NCBI GenBank assembly: GCA_009782025.1 | Contig: WQUQ01000101.1 | Coordinates: forward strand, 1-14,184 | From: Desulfobulbus sp. | GTDB lineage: Bacteria; Pseudomonadota; Gammaproteobacteria; Burkholderiales; Rhodocyclaceae | Length of the DNA: 14,184 nucleotides | Direction: 5' to 3' | In this document: one piece after another, positions 1-4,016 of the stretch | Layout: each line of letters starts with the position of its first letter | Numbering within the stretch: position 1 is the stretch's first letter | Made by a program: the position numbers and the translations under genes | Notes under the pieces: generated by a model | Databases searched by the model: none | What the model was told of the DNA's origin: nothing | Seen by the model: only the letters and a program-made list of their open reading frames with translations

Positions 1-104
1 TTCACCAAGTGTAGGGGAAAATACCACCTGACACCGTTTAGGCAAACCTAAAATTTTGCGGATGGAAGTGCTGCCAGCGAAGGGGCACCTGAGGCAAGCC
101 CGGC
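1..104. other. Non-coding left edge with short hairpin, beyond the antitoxin stop
   Basis: No gene is supported here. Positions 38-49 form a short hairpin (TTTAGG, loop CAAA, CCTAAA). On the minus strand it lies about 55-65 bases beyond the antitoxin stop; it is a weak terminator at best, because the stem is only 6 bp and no T-run follows. On the minus strand positions 43-36 read GCCTAAAC, one base longer than an integron R'' core box (RYYYAAC), but the partner box would lie outside the window. Positions 37-83 also resemble the region around the start of intI (see findings). Confidence 0.4.
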
Positions 105-425
105 TCAAAGCACTGCCTCGATCCCTTTGCGATCCAGAATGTCAAGTAAGCGCCGTGAGGGGCCGCTGGGGTGCTTGTCGCCCGCTTCCCACTTGCGCAC
201 GGTGGATGCACTTGCGCCCAGCACATCGGCCAGCGCGGCTTGGCTCAAGCGTAGTCGGTCGCGTAGCGCACGAACTTTCCCGGCATCGTAGTCTTGCGGC
301 GCCAAGCACATCATGTCGTAGTGCGCCATGCGGCGCTTGTCGATAAAACCCAAGCGATATAGATCGTTTGCGCCCTCATGCACTGCTTGAAAAATGCGGC
401 TCTTGGCTTTAGGTTGGGTGCTCAT
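105..425 (-). CDS. XRE-family HTH antitoxin of a RelE/HigB-type toxin-antitoxin module
   Basis: This 106-residue protein is the predicted antitoxin and autorepressor of the toxin gene just upstream. A helix-turn-helix of the Cro/C1 (XRE) type is visible at residues 52-85: LRLSQAALADVLGAS is the first helix and turn, STVRKWEAG the recognition helix. The N-terminal 50 residues are likely the toxin-binding part, by analogy with HigA-like antitoxins whose HTH is C-terminal. The ATG at 425 is chosen because it lies inside the end of the toxin gene, giving a 17-base overlap (409-425); an upstream in-frame extension would lie wholly within the toxin gene. The order toxin-then-antitoxin is that of higBA modules. 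The family is certain at the HTH level; the exact TA subfamily is inferred from the partner. Confidence 0.85.
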   Translation of the reverse strand: MSTQPKAKSRIFQAVHEGANDLYRLGFIDKRRMAHYDMMCLAPQDYDAGKVRALRDRLRLSQAALADVLGASASTVRKWEAGDKHPSGPSRRLLDILDRKGIEAVL

Positions 426-795
426 TTTTGCAAATCTCCGATAAAGCGCCGTCGTCAACGGCTTGATCCAGTTGCTCAGATGTGCGTTTCAACCAATCTG
501 CAGCATAGTCTTTGAGTGCCTGCAACTCTTGGTCGGTGATATTGCCGCGCTCGTTCTTCTCAAAACCAAACATGAAGAACCAGCGGGTGTCCTTGTTGGT
601 GGCAAGCAGCGTTCTCACGCCGCCGCTTTTGCCTCGCCCCGGCAAAGCGACACGCTTCTTCACCACACCACCGCCAAGATCGGCATCAATCAACCCGGCA
701 ACCATCTCGGTGACAGCCTTGCACAAGGAGGCATCCAGTAGATCGGTTTTGCGCATCCACCGCTGGAAGCTATGAGTCTTGAATACTCGTGCCAT
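409..795 (-). CDS. RelE/HigB-type toxin (predicted mRNA endonuclease)
   Basis: This 128-residue protein resembles the RelE-like toxins of the PF06296 type, which cleave mRNA on the ribosome and inhibit translation. The visible family pattern is a basic strand (VVKKRVALPGRGKSGGVRTL, residues 44-63) followed by a hydrophobic strand and the F-x-K-x-E-R-x-N-I-T segment (residues 78-87). A hydrophilic C-terminal tail overlaps the antitoxin start by 17 bases. The start at 795 (ATG, MARVFKTHSF) is chosen because a promoter-like pair lies just upstream and places transcription initiation at or within a base or two of this ATG; an in-frame TTG at 831 would lie inside the promoter. There is no Shine-Dalgarno sequence. 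It is co-transcribed with the XRE antitoxin, which probably represses the operon. Function is inferred from family; catalytic competence is not shown. Confidence 0.85.
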   Translation of the reverse strand: MARVFKTHSFQRWMRKTDLLDASLCKAVTEMVAGLIDADLGGGVVKKRVALPGRGKSGGVRTLLATNKDTRWFFMFGFEKNERGNITDQELQALKDYAADWLKRTSEQLDQAVDDGALSEICKNEHPT

Positions 796-802
796 GGGCA
801 GG

Positions 803-831
803 ATTGTGCCACCAAGTGGCGCATCATGCAA
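803..831 (-). promoter_or_regulatory. Candidate promoter and operator of the RelE/XRE module
   Basis: On the minus strand TTGCAT (831-826) and CACAAT (808-803) are separated by exactly 17 bases, a sigma70-like arrangement. A perfect inverted repeat GCCAC-N3-GTGGC (808-820) fills the spacer and touches the -10 box, a natural place for the XRE antitoxin to bind and block transcription. The expected start of transcription (about 796) is essentially at the toxin ATG (795), so the mRNA would be leaderless. Confidence 0.5.
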
Positions 832-861
832 CCATGCGCGAGATGCGCGAGATGGTTTTCA

Positions 862-868
862 GCCTAAC
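862..868 (-). other. Integron core-site-like heptamer at the end of the PIN/RelE ORF
   Basis: On the minus strand this reads GTTAGGC, a match to the integron core consensus GTTRRRY, preceded by CTCAAGCAGC, reminiscent of the L'-R' end of attC sites (CTCAAGC followed by GTTRRRY). The TAG stop of the upstream toxin ORF lies inside it. The bases that follow (TGAAAACC) resemble those after the second candidate core at 1441-1435. No convincing R'' box was found in the preceding 130 bases, so a complete attC is not demonstrated. Confidence 0.35.
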
Positions 869-1124
869 GCTGCTTGAGAAGGGTTGATGTCATCAGTACG
901 CCTACCAACCTGGTCAGTTCGTTGCGCTCGGCTTTAGTCAGGTTCGCCTTGTCGCCCTTGGCGAAGAGTGTCAACAGGTACAGGGGCAGCACTTCCCATA
1001 CGGTGTAAAGCCGCGCGCCGGCCAGCGAGGCCAGCATGGCGCGGGCATCAGCGTGGCGGAAATCGCCGTCGTTGAACAGGGCGACCAGGAAACCGGTGTC
1101 GACCAGCGTCGCCGTATTTTTCAC
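864..1124 (-). CDS. Small toxin-like ORF, apparent PIN N-terminus fused to RelE-like C-terminus
   Basis: The product is only 86 residues (PIN toxins are usually about 125-140). Residues 1-45 look like a VapC/PIN start: KNTATLVDTGFLVALFNDGD carries the first conserved Asp (D9), followed by the helix around residues 23-36 and the TVWEVL strand. The later PIN acidic residues are missing. From about residue 48 the sequence changes to YLLTLFAKGDKANLTKAERN, which matches the C-terminal pattern of RelE-type toxins and is echoed in the neighbouring toxin (F-x-K-x-E-R-x-N-I-T). It therefore appears to be an in-frame chimera, with a junction near 983-992. The start is the GTG at 1124, where PIN homology begins; it overlaps the upstream antitoxin gene by 77 bases in another frame. 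Whether the chimera is made or toxic is unknown; it is probably a remnant. Confidence 0.55.
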   Translation of the reverse strand: MKNTATLVDTGFLVALFNDGDFRHADARAMLASLAGARLYTVWEVLPLYLLTLFAKGDKANLTKAERNELTRLVGVLMTSTLLKQR

Positions 1125-1365
1125 GCAAGCGCGCCACGATGGCCCGCCGATGCGGGTCGGCAACGCTTTCCGGGTTGCGCAGACCGCCGCCCTGGCCGAT
1201 GTAACGGGCATCGATTTCAGCCCGCGTTTGCTCGCTGGACAGCATCTTCTGGGCGTAGGCGGCGATGCTGCGGCGGATGAACTCGGATTTGCTCAGTCGC
1301 AGCGCGCTGGCCGAGCGTTCCAGTAACGCGTCGTCTGCGGCTGGCAGGCGAATGGAGATGGTCAT
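1048..1365 (-). CDS. Ribbon-helix-helix (CopG/Arc-type) antitoxin
   Basis: This 105-residue protein begins with a ribbon-helix-helix DNA-binding domain: the strand MTISIRLPAA (1-10), helix A ADDALLERSASAL (10-22) and helix B SKSEFIRRSIAAYAQK (25-40). Such proteins are antitoxins and autorepressors for PIN or RelE toxins. The start at 1365 (ATG) has a good Shine-Dalgarno, AGGAG, nine bases upstream. The C-terminal part becomes strongly basic (GRHRFPGRPVQRRRFPPR), and these last 25 codons overlap the downstream toxin ORF in another frame. This is longer than the few bases usual for such pairs, so the tail may be a read-on after loss of an original stop near 1120. Upstream are two direct CCTGTAA repeats (plus strand 1377-1383 and 1389-1395) that could be operator half-sites. 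Confidence 0.75.
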   Translation of the reverse strand: MTISIRLPAADDALLERSASALRLSKSEFIRRSIAAYAQKMLSSEQTRAEIDARYIGQGGGLRNPESVADPHRRAIVARLREKYGDAGRHRFPGRPVQRRRFPPR

Positions 1366-1420
1366 GGGTGGACGCTCCTGTAATACGCCCTGTAACGCTA
1401 ACACGCTCGCCGCTCCGGGG

Positions 1421-1439
1421 TGGGCTGTTTTCCAGCCCA
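1421..1439. repeat. 7-bp stem hairpin upstream of the RHH antitoxin
   Basis: TGGGCTG (1421-1427), loop TTTTC, and CAGCCCA (1433-1439) form a perfect 7-bp stem. The right arm overlaps the candidate core heptamer at 1435-1441. It could be part of an integron recombination site or a regulatory hairpin; it is not a good terminator because no T-run follows in either direction. Confidence 0.5.
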
Positions 1440-1483
1440 ACGTTTGATTTGCCCGGGTGATTTGCCCGGGTGATTTGCCCGGG
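1435..1483 (-). other. Candidate integron attI site
   Basis: Read on the minus strand this stretch holds three tandem copies of a 13-mer followed by AACGTTGGGC, where GTTGGGC (1441-1435) fits the core consensus GTTRRRY. An attI site is expected precisely here, between intI and the first divergent gene, and characterised attI sites carry direct repeats bound by IntI beside the core. The layout fits, but the sequence does not match any attI I can recall, and recombination activity is unproven. Confidence 0.35.
1445..1483. repeat. Three perfect tandem copies of a 13-bp repeat
   Basis: TGATTTGCCCGGG occurs at 1445-1457, 1458-1470 and 1471-1483 without a mismatch. Each unit contains the palindrome CCCGGG. 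The array ends immediately before the -35-like TTGAAT of intI. It may be a set of IntI or regulator binding sites, or simply slippage-expanded DNA. Confidence 0.9.
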
Positions 1484-1512
1484 TTGAATGTCATGTAGGA
1501 CGAATCTAGAAT
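1484..1512 (+). promoter_or_regulatory. intI: Candidate sigma70-type promoter of intI
   Basis: TTGAAT (1484-1489) and TAGAAT (1507-1512) are separated by exactly 17 bases. The predicted transcription start (about 1519-1520) coincides with the intI ATG at 1520, and no Shine-Dalgarno sequence stands at a usual distance before that ATG, so the mRNA is predicted to be leaderless. No clear LexA box (CTGT-N8-ACAG) was found. Confidence 0.5.
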
Positions 1513-1519
1513 TTTGCAA

Positions 1520-2488
1520 ATGGAAAACAGGCCACCGAAGTTGCTGGATCAGTTGCGCGAGGCGATCCGGGTGCGGCATTACAGTATTCGGACGGAGAGC
1601 GCTTATTGCGATTGGGCGCGGCGTTTCATTTTGTTCCACGGCAAGCGCCATCCGCGCGAGATGGGGGCGGGGGAGGTGACGGCGTTTCTGACGCATCTGG
1701 CGAATGAGCGCCAGGTGTCGGCTTCGACGCAGAATCAGGCCAAGAGCGCCTTGTTGTTTCTTTACCGGCGGGTGCTCGGCGTCGAGTTGCCGTGGCTCGA
1801 TGAGATCGTGCAGGCCAAGCGCGGCGCGCGCTTGCCGGTGGTGCTGACGCCGCGTGAGGTGCGCGATTTGCTGGGGGCGACGCAGGGTACGATGGGGCTG
1901 GTGGTCGGCCTGTTGTATGGCACCGGGATGCGCTTGCTGGAATGCCTGCGCCTGCGCGTCAAGGATGTCGAGTTGACGCGCCGCGAGATCGTGATCCGCG
2001 AGGGCAAGGGCGACAAGGATCGGGTGACGGTGTTGCCGGAGAATCTGGTGTTGCCGCTGCAAAAGCATCTGGCGCGGGTGCGGGTCTTGCATGACGGGGA
2101 TATTGCGGCGGGTTTCGGCGCGGTGTATTTGCCGGATGCGCTGACGCTCAAGTATCCGAACGCGGCGCGGCAGTGGGGGTGGCAGTGGGTGTTTCCGAGT
2201 CCGGTGCGCTCGCTCGATCCGCGTTCCGGGGCGACGCGGCGGCATCATGTCTATCCCGAAAGCGTGCAGCGGGCGGTGCGCGAGGCGGCGCGGCAGGTGG
2301 GCATCGAGAAGCCGTGCACGCCGCATGTGCTGCGCCACAGTTTTGCGACGCATCTGTTGCAGGCGGGCTACGATATTCGGACGGTGCAGGAGTTGCTGGG
2401 GCACAGCGATGTCAAGACGACGATGATTTACACGCATGTGCTCAACCGCGGCGGGCGCGGCGTGGTGAGTCCGCTGGATGCGTTGTGA
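1520..2488 (+). CDS. intI: Integron integrase IntI (tyrosine recombinase)
   Basis: This 322-residue recombinase would insert and excise gene cassettes at attI and attC. It is complete and has the full catalytic set, numbered from the ATG at 1520: R138 (GTGMR), K163 (GKGDKDR), H269 and R272 (TPHVLRHSF), H295 (LGHSDV) and nucleophile Y304 (TTMIYTHV). It carries the integron-specific insertion ([19 protein letters not shown] followed by [11 protein letters not shown], residues about 207-243) that separates IntI from XerC/XerD, and it ends in the IntI-typical GVVSPLDAL. The N-terminal SAM-like domain ([19 protein letters not shown]) is intact. A TTG at 1514 would add two residues; the ATG is preferred. 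The two toxin-antitoxin modules to its left are divergent, as cassettes normally are. It looks functional by sequence. Confidence 0.95.
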   Translation: MENRPPKLLDQLREAIRVRHYSIRTESAYCDWARRFILFHGKRHPREMGAGEVTAFLTHLANERQVSASTQNQAKSALLFLYRRVLGVELPWLDEIVQAKRGARLPVVLTPREVRDLLGATQGTMGLVVGLLYGTGMRLLECLRLRVKDVELTRREIVIREGKGDKDRVTVLPENLVLPLQKHLARVRVLHDGDIAAGFGAVYLPDALTLKYPNAARQWGWQWVFPSPVRSLDPRSGATRRHHVYPESVQRAVREAARQVGIEKPCTPHVLRHSFATHLLQAGYDIRTVQELLGHSDVKTTMIYTHVLNRGGRGVVSPLDAL

Positions 2489-2589
2489 GTGTTGTGAGTT
2501 GCCTTGGACGATTGATCGTCCGGGGGGTGTCGCGGTTCGCTGCGCTCACCACGACCTATCACGACCTATGAAACTGGATGCGTTGTGAG
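2474..2589. repeat. Direct repeat around a REP-like palindrome after intI
   Basis: CTGGATGCGTTGTGAG, which includes the intI stop, occurs at 2474-2489 and again at 2574-2589, exactly 100 bases apart; weaker similarity continues for about 15 bases after each copy. Between them are a 16-bp perfect palindrome (2506-2521, GGACGAT-TG-ATCGTCC), an imperfect REP-like palindrome (2529-2555, arms GTCGCGGT and ACCACGAC) and two tandem CACGACCTAT units (2550-2569). No gene lies between 2489 and 2615. Confidence 0.75.
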
Positions 2590-2615
2590 GTGCCTGGGAG
2601 CGGGTTCTGTCTGAT

Positions 2616-3929
2616 TCAGTGCCCGGCGCCTTCCTCGGCGGCCAGTTTGCGGCGCATGCGCCGGGTGCCCCAGGCGACCAGGCCGGCGATGAGCGGGATC
2701 GACAGGGCGGTAATCAGGTCGGTGTCGATATGGTGCAGCGCCTTGCTGCCCTTGGCCAGGTATTGCACCAGTTGCGAACCGTAGTAGGTGAGCACGACCA
2801 CCGACAGGCCCTCGACGGTTTCCTGCAAGCGCAGTTGCAGCCTGGCGCGGTTGTTCATTTGCGCCAGCAGTTCCTGGTTCTGGCGTTCCAGTTCGATGTC
2901 GACGCGGGTGCGCAGCAACTGGCTGTTGCGGGCGATGCGGGCCGACAGGTCTTCCTGACGGCGGCTGATGGCCTCGCAGGTGTTCATGGCCGGCAGCAGG
3001 CGGCGCTGCATGAATTCGGCCAGGGTCGGCAGACCGGGAATGCGCGTTTCGCGCAACTCCTCGATGCGCTGCATGACCAGGCCGTGATAGGCGGCGGCGG
3101 CGCCGAAGCGAAAGGTGGTGCGGGCGACCGAGTTTTCAACCTGGGCGGCCAGGGCGGACAGGGCCGCGAGCACGCCGCGTTCGTCATCCGGCGTGCGGGT
3201 CTGGCCGATGCGATCCATCAGCCCGGCCAACTCGTTTTCGCTGGCCTGGAGCCAGTGGCTGATTTCCTTGGCGACCGGCAGGCCGAGCAGGGCCATCAGC
3301 CGGTAGGTTTCGATCTCGACCAGGCGCTGCACGGCGCGCCCGGACTGGCGCAGGGTCATGCCGGCGTTGAGCACGAGAAAGCGCGAAAAACCGTTGTCGA
3401 TCTTGAAATCGGTAAAAACCCACGCCGCCTGGTCGGCGACCTTCGCCGCCACCATCGTCCGCCCGTTTGGCGCCAGGCCGGCCAGCACCGACTCCGGGCT
3501 GATTTCGCCGGTCGAACGCAATTCGACCTGGGTGGCGACCATCAGTTTGCCGGGAATGCCGGCCAGCCACTCGGGGGCCACGGCATCGAAGGCGGTGGCG
3601 TCCGGGTGAAGCGTTTCGCCGTGGGGCAGTTCCCGGAAAAAGGTGTAGCTGGAGAATTCGGTATGCAACTCCCAGCGCATGCGGAAAGCGCCGGTTTCCA
3701 GCATCAGGTGCGATTCCGAACTTTCGATCGAGGTGCAGACATGGCCCTGGCTCAATTTGGCGAGATTGGCGCGCTCCTCCGGGCCGCTGGTCGCGTCATG
3801 CGCGAAAACCAGATGCGACACCAGCATCGGCCCCTCCAGCGGCACCGGCGGCCGCGCGTGGAACTCGTTGTTGAGGCGCTGGCGCAGCGGGTGTTCTTGC
3901 AGTTCGGCGAGGATCAGGCGCGGGTGCAT
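2616..3929 (-). CDS. DUF3422 family membrane-anchored protein
   Basis: The 437-residue product is recognised as DUF3422 by its N-terminus (HPLRQRLNNEFHARPPVPLE, residues 13-32), followed by a segment with strands such as MVSHLVFAHD and MRWELHTEFSSYTFFRE. Residues about 325-372 are predicted coiled coil (RIARNSQLLRTRVDIELERQ and onward). Two hydrophobic segments at about 373-392 and 404-421 with a basic tail (RRMRRKLA) suggest a C-terminal membrane hairpin, leaving the bulk in the cytoplasm. The length is normal for the family, whose function is unknown. The gene is divergent from pbpC across 87 bases and has no strong Shine-Dalgarno before the ATG at 3929. No operon partner is seen: downstream is the repeat region behind intI. 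Confidence 0.9.
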   Translation of the reverse strand: MHPRLILAELQEHPLRQRLNNEFHARPPVPLEGPMLVSHLVFAHDATSGPEERANLAKLSQGHVCTSIESSESHLMLETGAFRMRWELHTEFSSYTFFRELPHGETLHPDATAFDAVAPEWLAGIPGKLMVATQVELRSTGEISPESVLAGLAPNGRTMVAAKVADQAAWVFTDFKIDNGFSRFLVLNAGMTLRQSGRAVQRLVEIETYRLMALLGLPVAKEISHWLQASENELAGLMDRIGQTRTPDDERGVLAALSALAAQVENSVARTTFRFGAAAAYHGLVMQRIEELRETRIPGLPTLAEFMQRRLLPAMNTCEAISRRQEDLSARIARNSQLLRTRVDIELERQNQELLAQMNNRARLQLRLQETVEGLSVVVLTYYGSQLVQYLAKGSKALHHIDTDLITALSIPLIAGLVAWGTRRMRRKLAAEEGAGH

Positions 3930-4016
3930 GGCGGGAGGCCCGGTTTATTGCGATGCCGCGGATTGTAGCGTTCACGGCGTGTCCACCGTTGCCCTCCTGT
4001 TGACGGAAAGCCGGGG

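Noticed and set aside
38..49. Strong terminator after the XRE antitoxin
   Set aside because: The stem is only 6 bp, AT-rich, and not followed by a T-run on the minus strand.
56..346. 96-residue plus-strand open frame at the left edge
   Set aside because: It overlaps the XRE antitoxin gene on the other strand and has a Cys/Arg-rich shadow composition; its ATG region is discussed only as a possible relic of the intI start.
1445..1483. Short CRISPR-like array
   Set aside because: The three 13-bp units are directly abutting, with no spacers and no cas genes.
1217..2437. 406-residue minus-strand open frame across intI
   Set aside because: Its Arg/His/Gln-rich composition is the mirror of the intI coding strand, and it has no recognisable domain.
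2619..3968. 449-residue plus-strand open frame
   Set aside because: It is antisense to the DUF3422 gene, rich in Gly/Gln/His/Asp low-complexity composition, and shows no domain; it is a shadow of high-GC codon use.
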